In this document: positions 1-5,149 of the stretch, in pieces
Position numbering within the stretch: position 1 is the first letter of the stretch
Layout of the letters: each line of letters begins with the position of its first letter
DNA from: an uncultured Prevotella sp.
GTDB taxonomy: Bacteria; Bacteroidota; Bacteroidia; Bacteroidales; Bacteroidaceae
Assembly (NCBI GenBank): GCA_900318855.1
Contig: ONMG01000003.1
Coordinates: forward strand, 1-5,149
Length of the DNA stretch: 5,149 bases
Reading direction: 5' to 3'
Notes under the pieces: model-generated
What the model was told of the DNA's origin: nothing
Databases searched by the model: none
The model's input: the letters and a program-made list of their open reading frames with translations, nothing else
Position numbers and translations under genes: made by a program

Positions 1-1439
1 CGGTCGTTCTGGATGATGTAGCTTGCACCGAGGTCAAGCGTCATCTTGTCGTTGAGGAAGTTGGTAGTGTTGCGGACAGTGAAGTTGTAACGGTTGTACT
101 TGTTGTTCGGAATGATACCACCCGAATTAAGCATGCTGGCCGAAAGGAAAGTCTGATTCTTGTCCGACCCCGTGGAGAGCGTGAACGACTCGTTGGTCAT
201 CACGCCATGACGCAGAAAGTCGTCCTTTGGGTCATAGCCGTAATAGTTGGCTTCGTTGAGCAGCTTGCCCCACGAATATGAGGCCGCACCCTGCTCGTTG
301 AGGCTGCTGCCGGTGCCATAGCGGTTTTGGAACTCAGGCATGCGGAAGGCACTCGATAGCTCGGTGGTCTGGCTCACCGTAAGCTCAGTCTTGCCCACCT
401 TACCTTTCTTCGTCGTGATGACGATGGCACCGTTGGAAGCCTTGTTGCCGTAAAGAGCAGCAGCTGCGGCACCCGTCAGCACTGACATCGACTCGATGTC
501 GTCAGGGTTGATGTCGGCAATGGCCTCAGTGACGCCACTTGAGCCGAACTCAGTGCTGCCGTCGCCACCCTGGTTGAGCATCGGCACACCGTCGATAACG
601 TAAAGTACGTTGCTCGACTGCTCGATGCTTCGGGCGCCGCGAAGCACAACCTTCGACGCGCCACCGGCACCTGACGAGCTGGCGTTGATGTTGACACCGG
701 CCACCTTACCGCTCAGGGAGTTGATGAAGTTGGCATCCTTGTTGACCGAAAGCTCCTCACCGGAGACCTGCTGCACATTGTAGCTCAGGGCTTTCTGCGC
801 ACGCTTGATACCGAGTGCGGTGACGACAACCTCGTTGAGCGACTTGGCATCGGGCTGGAGAGCAAGGTCGGCATTGGAGCCGCTGACGCGCTTCTCCTTC
901 TCCTGGTAGCCGATGTAGGACACCTGAAGTACTGGGTTAGCCACGTTGGTGGTGATAGTATACTTGCCATCGAGGTCGGTGACGGTCTTCTCGTTAGTGC
1001 CCTTGACACTTATTGTGGCACCAATGAGCGGTTCCCCATGCTCGTCAACGATGGTACCGCTGACCTTGCGGGGGGTTCCCTTCGCCTTAGTCTGTTGCGG
1101 TGCGGAAGAGGTTTGGCGGTCCTCTGCCTTGCGCTTGAGATAAACGACATTGCCCTCAACACGGTAGGTGACGTCCTTTCCTGCCAGCAGACGGGAAAGC
1201 ACATCATGGATGGAAGCGTTGTTCACCTTGATGGCAGGCACCTGTGACTTGGCCAACTTGTCGTCGAGGAAGAACTCGTACTTGGTTTGTTGTTTGATTT
1301 TTTTGATAACGGTTCGCAACTGGGTCTGCCCGCTGTTGAGCGTGATTTGAGCGTTGACCCACTGAAACGGAGCCGATACCAACAGAAGGGAAAGCATCAC
1401 TTTGAGCCACCCTCTGCCCACTAAATGACTTTGTTTCAT
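1..1439 (-). CDS. SusC-like TonB-dependent outer-membrane transporter with STN domain (N-terminal 479 codons, 3' end beyond window)
   Basis: Outer-membrane importer of the SusC/RagA family, which takes up oligosaccharides or other large nutrients with a SusD lipoprotein, powered by TonB. Visible order: signal peptide (about 1-30, hydrophobic LSLLLV, likely cut after VNA-30); STN domain (about 31-104), the periplasmic module of transporters that signal to anti-sigma factors; carboxypeptidase-regulatory-like beta-sandwich (about 125-200, VSGTIVDEHGEPLIGATI, then DLDGKY); TonB-box-like EVVVTALG (203-210); plug domain (about 213-347) with the family hallmark LTGAAAAALYGNKASNGA (321-338); then the start of the beta-barrel. 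Family members are usually about 1,000 residues, so roughly half is visible. The start is secure: an in-frame TAA lies two codons upstream (1446-1448), and the signal peptide follows the ATG. The sigma/anti-sigma pair just upstream matches the STN domain, so autoregulated expression through that pair is inferred. The substrate cannot be read from this part. Confidence 0.96.
   Translation of the reverse strand, partial: MKQSHLVGRGWLKVMLSLLLVSAPFQWVNAQITLNSGQTQLRTVIKKIKQQTKYEFFLDDKLAKSQVPAIKVNNASIHDVLSRLLAGKDVTYRVEGNVVYLKRKAEDRQTSSAPQQTKAKGTPRKVSGTIVDEHGEPLIGATISVKGTNEKTVTDLDGKYTITTNVANPVLQVSYIGYQEKEKRVSGSNADLALQPDAKSLNEVVVTALGIKRAQKALSYNVQQVSGEELSVNKDANFINSLSGKVAGVNINASSSGAGGASKVVLRGARSIEQSSNVLYVIDGVPMLNQGGDGSTEFGSSGVTEAIADINPDDIESMSVLTGAAAAALYGNKASNGAIVITTKKGKVGKTELTVSQTTELSSAFRMPEFQNRYGTGSSLNEQGAASYSWGKLLNEANYYGYDPKDDFLRHGVMTNESFTLSTGSDKNQTFLSASMLNSGGIIPNNKYNRYNFTVRNTTNFLNDKMTLDLGASYIIQND
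1401..1433 (+). promoter_or_regulatory. candidate antisense promoter inside the susC start
   Basis: On the plus strand, TTTG (1401-1404) is followed after 21 bp by TGACTTTG (1426-1433). The Bacteroidetes primary-sigma pattern is TTTG, 19-21 bp, TAnnTTTG, so there is one mismatch (TA to TG). Transcription would start near 1439-1442 and run rightward, away from susC and antisense to its leader. These bases also encode the susC signal peptide on the other strand, so the match may be chance. Confidence 0.35.
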
Positions 1440-1506
1440 AAATGGTTAGTTAGAATAACGATGTTTAATAGTTAAGGCTTATTTTAACGCCTCTCTAATC
1501 AATAAA

Positions 1507-1550
1507 CAGACCTAAACGAAAAACTACTTATAGGAAGTATCACTTTTTTT
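1507..1550 (-). promoter_or_regulatory. candidate ECF-sigma-dependent promoter region of susC
   Basis: The 128-bp leader before the susC ATG has no good TTTG / TAnnTTTG pair on the minus strand; the nearest -7 match, TAGGTCTG (1507-1514), lacks a -33 partner. Instead the strand reads GTGATACTTCC, then TTTTTCGTTTAGGTCTG about 15 bp later. A CGTTT core is compatible with ECF -10 elements in general, and the upstream block could hold the -35 element. An inverted repeat (1525-1539) lies between them. The assignment rests mainly on position and on the absence of a housekeeping promoter; I do not know the exact consensus of this sigma factor. Confidence 0.3.
1525..1539. repeat. short inverted repeat in the susC leader
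   Basis: TACTT and AAGTA are perfect 5-bp arms around ATAGG. The repeat sits between the two blocks of the proposed susC promoter, so it might be a protein-binding site or a small RNA hairpin. Arms this short in A/T-rich DNA often occur by chance. Confidence 0.3.
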
Positions 1551-1566
1551 AGGGAGTCTCAAACAA

Positions 1567-1610
1567 AAGTCCCACTTCGTCGGCTTGAACTAACCGATGA
1601 AGTAGGACTT
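1567..1610. terminator. hairpin terminator between anti-sigma gene and susC, possibly bidirectional
   Basis: Arms 1567-1583 and 1594-1610 pair over 17 positions, with one mismatch and one wobble, around a 10-nt loop. For minus-strand transcription the stem starts 29 nt after the anti-sigma stop codon and is followed by TTTTGTTT, so it should end the sigma/anti-sigma mRNA and separate it from susC. On the plus strand it is followed by AGTG and seven T (1615-1621), so it could equally end an antisense transcript. An intrinsic terminator is well supported; use in both directions is inferred. Confidence 0.8.
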
Positions 1611-1639
1611 AGTGTTTTTTTCCTGAATCTACATCCTTA

Positions 1640-2650
1640 TTATCGATTTCTCGGACTGCTTTCCTTGTAAATCCACACCATGTTGCCCTTGCGATGATAG
1701 CTAACTGGGACTGTTGAGCAGACCAGAGACAATACGGAGTCGATATTGTTGGCTAAAGAGACTGCACCTGAATAAGTCCATGTCTTATCAACGTCTGTCG
1801 AAACATGAACTTTTACGCCATAGAGTTCTTCTATTGTGTGGGCAATATCGGTTATATTGGCATTGGTGAATGGAATGAGATGGTCGTGCCATGCAGCTAT
1901 AATGCGTGTATCCATATTCTCCACCGTCTGATGTCCGGTCAAGGTATTAACCGTAACTCGCTGATTAGGCTTGAGCAACAACTTGGCATCGCGTCTCACG
2001 TCACACACTTCGACCGAACCCTCTATCAGGCTAACGCTGACCAACTGTCTGTTGTTACCGATGGTGAAATCAAACTTTGTCCCTAAGACCTTAACATCCA
2101 CTGGACCTCCGTCTACGATGAATGGCTGATGCCGGTTTTTCGTAACCTCGAAATAACCTTCACCTTCAAGTTCCACACGTCTTTCATCATGCTTGAATGC
2201 AGCGGGATAGCGAAGTGTCGAGCCTGGCTTCAGCCATACGGATGTGCCGTCGGTCAAACGTATCACACGAGTGTGCTGACCTGTTGCCGTGGCCACCAAC
2301 ATCTTAGGACCACGCAACGGACCGTCGCTTCCGGCAAGCCAATAGGCCACGGCTCCCAAGATGATGACGCCGACAACAACTGCCGCACGCTGTAACATGA
2401 CATGCAAGCTCATCCGTTGCCGCGCTGTTCTCTCTTCAGCGTTGATGCGTTGATGCAGGTCGCGTAGACGTTGTGACACCTCGCGACCATTTATTGAGGC
2501 AGCTCCTACACGGCGATGAACCGACTCTAAACGAAAGAGTGCGTCGGCATGGGCAATATCAGCATCAAGCCACTGCTGCAGGGCGCGCAACTCTTCGGTG
2601 TTACACTCGCCATTGAGAAACTTTGTAATGATTATATCGTCTATATCCAT
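1640..2650 (-). CDS. FecR-family anti-sigma factor, single-pass inner-membrane protein
   Basis: Transmembrane regulator that holds the ECF sigma factor and relays a periplasmic signal from the partner outer-membrane transporter. Visible in 336 residues: a cytoplasmic N-terminal region (1-85) starting with the short helical anti-sigma segment (ITKFLNGECNTEELRALQQW); one membrane helix (about 88-106, AAVVVGVIILGAVAYWLAG); a FecR domain (about 119-216) with TDGTSVWLKPGSTLRYP, GEGYFEV and VKVLGTKFDF; and a C-terminal DUF4974-like domain (about 258-328, FTNANITDIAHTIEELYGVKV) related in pattern to STN domains. The length is normal for Bacteroidetes FecR proteins. An in-frame TGA (2666-2668) upstream leaves this ATG as the natural start. 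It lies 48 bp after the sigma stop codon, in one unit, and ends at the hairpin at 1567-1610. The DNA is visibly more A/T-rich than susC. Family assignment is firm; pairing with this susC is inferred from adjacency. Confidence 0.95.
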   Translation of the reverse strand: MDIDDIIITKFLNGECNTEELRALQQWLDADIAHADALFRLESVHRRVGAASINGREVSQRLRDLHQRINAEERTARQRMSLHVMLQRAAVVVGVIILGAVAYWLAGSDGPLRGPKMLVATATGQHTRVIRLTDGTSVWLKPGSTLRYPAAFKHDERRVELEGEGYFEVTKNRHQPFIVDGGPVDVKVLGTKFDFTIGNNRQLVSVSLIEGSVEVCDVRRDAKLLLKPNQRVTVNTLTGHQTVENMDTRIIAAWHDHLIPFTNANITDIAHTIEELYGVKVHVSTDVDKTWTYSGAVSLANNIDSVLSLVCSTVPVSYHRKGNMVWIYKESSPRNR

Positions 2651-2683
2651 TTGAAGATCTGAAGCTCATTTATATAACAATGT

Positions 2684-2694
2684 ATTGGACCAAT
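2684..2694. repeat. 11-bp inverted repeat after the sigma stop codon
   Basis: ATTGG and CCAAT flank a single A in the 48-bp gap between the sigma and anti-sigma genes. The one-base centre is too small for an RNA hairpin, so a protein-binding site would be the only likely role. It may be chance. Confidence 0.25.
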
Positions 2695-2698
2695 CTAC

Positions 2699-3253
2699 TT
2701 AGAGAAAACATAAAAATATTTTCATCAAAGCTCTTGTTCCTTCCAAAAGTTTCCGTAAGAGACGTAAAGCAGTATAGATGTGAGCCTCTACTGTGCGCAC
2801 TGAAATACCCAGCTCATCGGCTATTTCCTGATGATGGAGACCATCTATATAACTCATCTGAAATACTTGCCGGCTCTTGGTGGGCAAAGCACTGAGAGCC
2901 TCATTAATGGCCTGACGAATATCATCCATCTCAGCATCGTGCTGCGGATTACCTATTTCGCTTTCCAGAAAACCCATACGACGGTCATTGAAGGTTGTTA
3001 GCAAAGACAATTGCTCCTCGCTCCGGTTAGCCATACGCAACAAATTGATGGAACGCGTAAACACGGCGCGATAGATATAAGCCTCTATCTTGTCGCCCCA
3101 CTCTATATCATCACGTCGCCTCCAGAGCTCCACAAATACGTCTTCAATAACATCTTCAGCATCATCGTCGTTTCCAACAATGCCTCGTGCATAGAAGAAA
3201 AGCTTGGGATAGACGCGCTTGAACAGGCTGTCAAACTCTGTCTGACTTTCCAT
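2699..3253 (-). CDS. ECF-type RNA polymerase sigma factor (sigma-70 family, Bacteroidetes FecR-linked group)
   Basis: Directs RNA polymerase to a small regulon, most likely the adjacent susC operon, when its anti-sigma factor lets it act. Of 184 residues, region 2 spans about 6-74 (FDSLFKRVYPKLFFYARGIV, then DAEDVIEDVFVELWRRRDDI), which binds the polymerase core and the -10 element. Region 4 spans about 113-171 (LSALPTKSRQVFQMSYIDGL, then HHQEIADELGISVRTVEAHI) with the helix-turn-helix for the -35 element. No region 1 or 3 is present, as expected for ECF factors. The chain ends in a hydrophobic tail, MKIFLCFL. An in-frame TGA (3278-3280) with no ATG between makes 3253 the only reasonable start. 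It is the first gene of a two-gene unit with the FecR anti-sigma, driven by the promoter at 3340-3370. The target regulon is inferred from gene order. Confidence 0.96.
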   Translation of the reverse strand: MESQTEFDSLFKRVYPKLFFYARGIVGNDDDAEDVIEDVFVELWRRRDDIEWGDKIEAYIYRAVFTRSINLLRMANRSEEQLSLLTTFNDRRMGFLESEIGNPQHDAEMDDIRQAINEALSALPTKSRQVFQMSYIDGLHHQEIADELGISVRTVEAHIYTALRLLRKLLEGTRALMKIFLCFL

Positions 3254-3339
3254 GAGTCGATTCTGTTTTTTTCTTTGTCATGCGGGAAAAAGAAGCCACA
3301 TTAACTGCACCGGTCTCCCATCTCGCTGGCTTTATTTTG

Positions 3340-3370
3340 CAAATTTACATAAAATTATTCACACCTCACA
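3340..3370 (-). promoter_or_regulatory. primary-sigma promoter of the sigma/anti-sigma unit
   Basis: On the minus strand TGTG (3367-3370) is followed after exactly 19 bp by TAAATTTG (3340-3347). The second box is a perfect match to the Bacteroidetes -7 element TAnnTTTG, and the first has one mismatch to the -33 TTTG. The start site would be near 3333, giving a leader of about 80 nt before the sigma ATG. This suggests basal expression by the housekeeping sigma factor rather than pure autoregulation. Confidence 0.65.
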
Positions 3371-3379
3371 TGTGTTGAA
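3358..3379. repeat. imperfect inverted repeat over the -33 box of the sigma promoter
   Basis: TTCACAC (3358-3364) and GTGTTGAA (3372-3379) pair over seven positions if one base is bulged. The centre contains the palindrome CACATGTG (3367-3374), which covers the -33 element. The position fits an operator, but no regulator can be named. Confidence 0.35.
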
Positions 3380-3610
3380 TAAAAAAATGTGATTAACAGG
3401 CATATAATGGTTTAATAGCGGAATAACAACTTGAAGTCTTGTTAACTCTGTTAATGTTTTAGTGTTCAGCTAAGATTCAGTTGACAATTTTTTTGCGCTA
3501 TCATGCTTTGCCGTCATTTCTGTGTATTTCTTGGATGTACGGTTGAAATATGGGATAATGCGCCCCAGTATTCGTAACAGATTCGTGAGATGGTTGTGCT
3601 GTCGCGCTCC
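3380..3610. other. A/T-rich intergenic stretch with no gene found
   Basis: Between the promoter of the sigma gene and the terminator of the gene to the right, I find no convincing reading frame, RNA gene or promoter on either strand. The only structure is a small cluster of TGTTAA words: two in direct orientation 9 bp apart (3440-3445, 3449-3454), which also create the inverted repeat TTAAC-TCT-GTTAA (3442-3454), and one inverted copy at 3393-3398. Confidence 0.6.
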
Positions 3611-3621
3611 AATACTTATAA

Positions 3622-3668
3622 AAGTGGAGAGGAGGCTGCCCTAAGGGACTTTGCCATTCTCTCCACTT
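3622..3668 (-). terminator. intrinsic terminator of the multi-domain secreted protein gene
   Basis: AAGTGGAGAG (3622-3631) and CTCTCCACTT (3659-3668) form a perfect 10-bp stem with a partly self-pairing interior (CCCTAAGGG, 3639-3647). On the minus strand the stem starts 22 nt after the stop codon and runs into TTATAAGTATT, with four T in a row counting the stem end. The plus-strand side lacks a good T run, so it serves the right-hand gene. It ends that operon before the sigma unit. Confidence 0.75.
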
Positions 3669-3690
3669 CTTTATCCCCCGCAGTCAGTGA

Positions 3691-5149
3691 CTATCGGTGG
3701 AGCTTCTTTGCTGGTTTTCCTGTCAGCTTGCCCTCTTTGGTTCCGAGCATGCGGTCAACCAGCATGAATGTAGCGTCGGTGAGGTTCAGATGTCCCTTTC
3801 TCAGGGCTTTGAACTTAATGCGGAAGAGGTCGGCCTGACCCTCAATAGTCGGCTTTTGGCCCAGGTTGACGAAGGTGGGGTAGAGCACCTTGCTTCCGTC
3901 CTTGTGCAGCCGATCGTTCGTGAGGTTGGCCATGTCTTTGACGGCAATGGGCTCTATTTTCTCGAACTGGAGACTTTGTGCCTGGTAAGGCAGGGCCAGT
4001 CCTACAGCGTTCACGGCCTTGAGCGCGTTCCCCCTGACGGTGACGGTCACCTCGTCGCCTGCGTTGAAGTCTGGTTTGTCGGCTGTTGCCGTCACGGTGC
4101 CGGCAATACTGTCGGTTCCGGCATCAGTGAGCCCACCTTCCAGTTGTGTGGCCACTTCCGAGATGTCGGCAGCGTCGATGATGCCGTTGAAGTTGAGGTC
4201 GCCTTTGTTGATATATCCGTCGAAGTCGGGGTCGCCTTTCTTCAGACCGGTATAGTTGAGATATGAGGTAAGGTCGTTGCTGTCAACCTTTCCGTCCTGG
4301 TTGATGTCGCCCGCGATGACCGGCTTGGTACCTGCCACCTTCATGATGTAGAGCTCACTGCCCGACCCGAAGTTGCCTACGGCTTTCGTAACGTCAAGTC
4401 TGATGTATCTTGCAGTGGGTTTATCGTTGAAGGTCACCGTCTTCTTGGAGGCGTCGGCTCTCCAGATCTGCTTTCCTTCCGAAGTCCAGTGCTTACCGTC
4501 GGGCGACACCGATACCTCGCATTCTTGTATCATGCCGTTGGTGCCTTGCTGGCGAGGCACATAGACCAGGTAGTCGAGTTGGGCCGTCTGATGAAGGTCG
4601 ACAGTGAGCGCGAAGGGCACGGCCTTCGTGTAGTAGTTCGTGTGCCAGATGTCACCGCTCTCGGCAAAGTCGAAGAGATGCTCTACGCTGAAACCATCCA
4701 TGTCCTTGGCACCGGTGAGGCGGGCTGTGGCTCCGTGGAGGGCATTCTTCAGCGGGTCGGAGGCCGTGCGGGCAGTGAACGAAGTCCAATCGCTTGCACC
4801 ATCCTTGTTGACAGCCCTCAGCTTGAAGGAGTAGTCGGTGGAGGGTTGCAGATTCTCCAAGACGATGCTGTCGCGCTTAATGGTACTGTAGGTCTGTCCT
4901 TGGAAGCTGATTTCGTAGTAGTCGGCATTGTCCCCGTGCTTCCACGACGGTGTGAGCATGTAGGGAGTGGCGTTCACATGTGGTGTGGCCGGTGCAGCGA
5001 GCTTGCCTGTGTGGGTAGCCAAAGTGGCAGGCCGATCGTACTTGTAGCCACTCAGACTCACTCTCACGGTCTGCTTAGTGATGTCGGTGGCGGGCAGCAG
5101 CACCTCAATCTGAGGATTCTTCACCACTTTCACGTTGGCCATGGGCGAG
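3691..5149 (-). CDS. C-terminal part of a large secreted multi-domain protein, probably a glycoside hydrolase (FN3, discoidin-like, dockerin-like, cohesin-like modules)
   Basis: The frame stays open through the right edge, so the gene is cut there and the Met at 5142 is probably internal. Counting from that Met, 483 residues show: a beta-rich end of a preceding domain (1-47); a fibronectin type III module (about 48-127, LENLQPSTDYSFKLRAVN); a discoidin/F5-8 type C-like carbohydrate-binding module (about 132-271, with VSVSPDGKHW and TARYIRLDVT); a dockerin-like calcium region (278-336, DINQDGKVDSND and DLNFNGIIDAAD); and a cohesin-like beta-sandwich (about 344-468, with FNAGDEVTVTV, VNAVGLALPY and LFRIKFKALRKG). 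The tail is short and basic (KPAKKLHR) and does not resemble a type IX secretion domain. In Bacteroidales such modules commonly follow a catalytic domain; from memory of similar C-termini I suspect a GH31-type alpha-glucosidase, but no catalytic residue is visible. It has its own terminator, so it belongs to the preceding transcription unit. Confidence 0.85.
   Translation of the reverse strand, partial: SPMANVKVVKNPQIEVLLPATDITKQTVRVSLSGYKYDRPATLATHTGKLAAPATPHVNATPYMLTPSWKHGDNADYYEISFQGQTYSTIKRDSIVLENLQPSTDYSFKLRAVNKDGASDWTSFTARTASDPLKNALHGATARLTGAKDMDGFSVEHLFDFAESGDIWHTNYYTKAVPFALTVDLHQTAQLDYLVYVPRQQGTNGMIQECEVSVSPDGKHWTSEGKQIWRADASKKTVTFNDKPTARYIRLDVTKAVGNFGSGSELYIMKVAGTKPVIAGDINQDGKVDSNDLTSYLNYTGLKKGDPDFDGYINKGDLNFNGIIDAADISEVATQLEGGLTDAGTDSIAGTVTATADKPDFNAGDEVTVTVRGNALKAVNAVGLALPYQAQSLQFEKIEPIAVKDMANLTNDRLHKDGSKVLYPTFVNLGQKPTIEGQADLFRIKFKALRKGHLNLTDATFMLVDRMLGTKEGKLTGKPAKKLHR
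3739..4113 (-). other. cohesin-like domain at the protein C-terminus
   Basis: About 125 residues directly after the dockerin-like loops read like a cohesin fold: a GDEVTVTVRG opening strand, a VNAVGLALPY strand with a following LQFEKIEP strand, and LFRIKFKALRKG then LNLTDATFMLVD near the end. In cellulosomes cohesins bind dockerins. Here both modules are in one chain, so binding may be within the chain or the module may only be structural. Family similarity is judged by eye. Confidence 0.55.
4165..4308 (-). other. dockerin-like region with three EF-hand-type calcium loops
   Basis: Residues of the visible fragment fit the 1-3-5-9-12 acidic pattern three times: 279-290 (DINQDGKVDSND), 304-315 (DPDFDGYINKGD) and 315-326 (DLNFNGIIDAAD). 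The second and third loops share Asp 315. Classical type I dockerins have two such loops about 22 residues apart. Calcium binding is inferred from the pattern. Confidence 0.7.

Larger units (their letters stand above)
1440..1621 (+). ncRNA. candidate cis-antisense RNA opposite the susC leader
   Basis: Predicted from three things seen together: a plus-strand promoter-like pair ending at 1433, no coding sequence on this strand, and a 17-position hairpin (1567-1610) followed by seven T at 1615-1621. The RNA would be about 180 nt and would pair with the whole 5' leader of susC up to its start codon. Known background: in Bacteroides, cis-encoded antisense RNAs such as DonS lie between an anti-sigma gene and a susC homologue and repress it; the gene order here is the same. 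Both ends are inferred, and the start could be wrong by tens of bases. The hairpin may serve only the anti-sigma gene. Confidence 0.35.

Noticed and set aside
1298..1304. Run of seven A in susC (minus strand) as a phase-variation tract
   Set aside because: It encodes Lys-Lys in a normal STN domain with the frame intact, and seven bases is short for a slippage switch.
1204..1410. A 68-codon minus-strand frame within susC
   Set aside because: It is a shifted reading of the susC signal-peptide and STN region, which is intact in the proper frame.
1805..2395. Plus-strand open frames opposite the anti-sigma gene
   Set aside because: They overlap a clear FecR coding sequence and show no promoter or domain of their own.
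3440..3454. TGTTAA direct repeats as a regulatory site
   Set aside because: Only two six-base copies in A/T-rich DNA, with no gene start nearby to control.
3697..4266. A 189-codon plus-strand open frame
   Set aside because: It is the antisense shadow of the dockerin/cohesin-coding region, and its product shows no recognisable domain.
5140..5142. ATG as the true start of the right-hand gene
   Set aside because: The frame stays open upstream to the window edge, and the residues after it are the middle of a beta-rich domain with no signal peptide.

Overview
The window looks like a piece of a Bacteroidales chromosome (Prevotella, Segatella or Bacteroides type). The basis is a SusC-family TonB-dependent transporter with an STN domain, an ECF sigma factor paired with a FecR-type anti-sigma carrying a DUF4974-like C-terminus, promoter elements fitting the Bacteroidetes TTTG / TAnnTTTG pattern, and start codons without clear Shine-Dalgarno sequences. 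I cannot name the species. All four genes lie on the minus strand and are transcribed from right to left.

From right to left: (1) 3691-5149, the C-terminal part of a large secreted, multi-domain protein, probably a glycan-degrading enzyme, with FN3, discoidin-like, dockerin-like and cohesin-like modules; its catalytic part is beyond the right edge. It ends at a strong hairpin terminator (3622-3668). (2) About 3380-3610, an A/T-rich gap with no gene. (3) A good primary-sigma promoter (3340-3370) in front of a two-gene regulatory unit: ECF sigma factor (2699-3253) and membrane anti-sigma FecR (1640-2650). (4) A hairpin at 1567-1610 with T-rich flanks on both sides. (5) A roughly 130-bp leader, then the first 479 codons of a SusC-like transporter (1-1439) that runs off the left edge. 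A susD partner would be expected further left.

From the known families, the inferred circuit is: a ligand binds the outer-membrane SusC protein, its periplasmic STN domain signals to the periplasmic part of FecR, FecR releases the ECF sigma factor, and the sigma factor activates the susC operon. This fits the sequence: the sigma gene has a recognisable housekeeping promoter, while I find none in front of susC.

The most interesting non-coding signal is a possible antisense RNA. A plus-strand TTTG-21 bp-TGACTTTG promoter-like pair lies inside the start of susC and points at the hairpin plus a T7 run at 1567-1621. An RNA of about 180 nt made from it would be complementary to the whole susC leader, at the position where cis-antisense RNAs such as DonS repress related loci in Bacteroides. 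The second point is the C-terminal module of the right-hand protein: three EF-hand-like calcium loops, two sharing an Asp, followed directly by a cohesin-like domain. The rest is a normal regulated nutrient-uptake locus; I see no CRISPR, insertion sequence, tRNA or rRNA.
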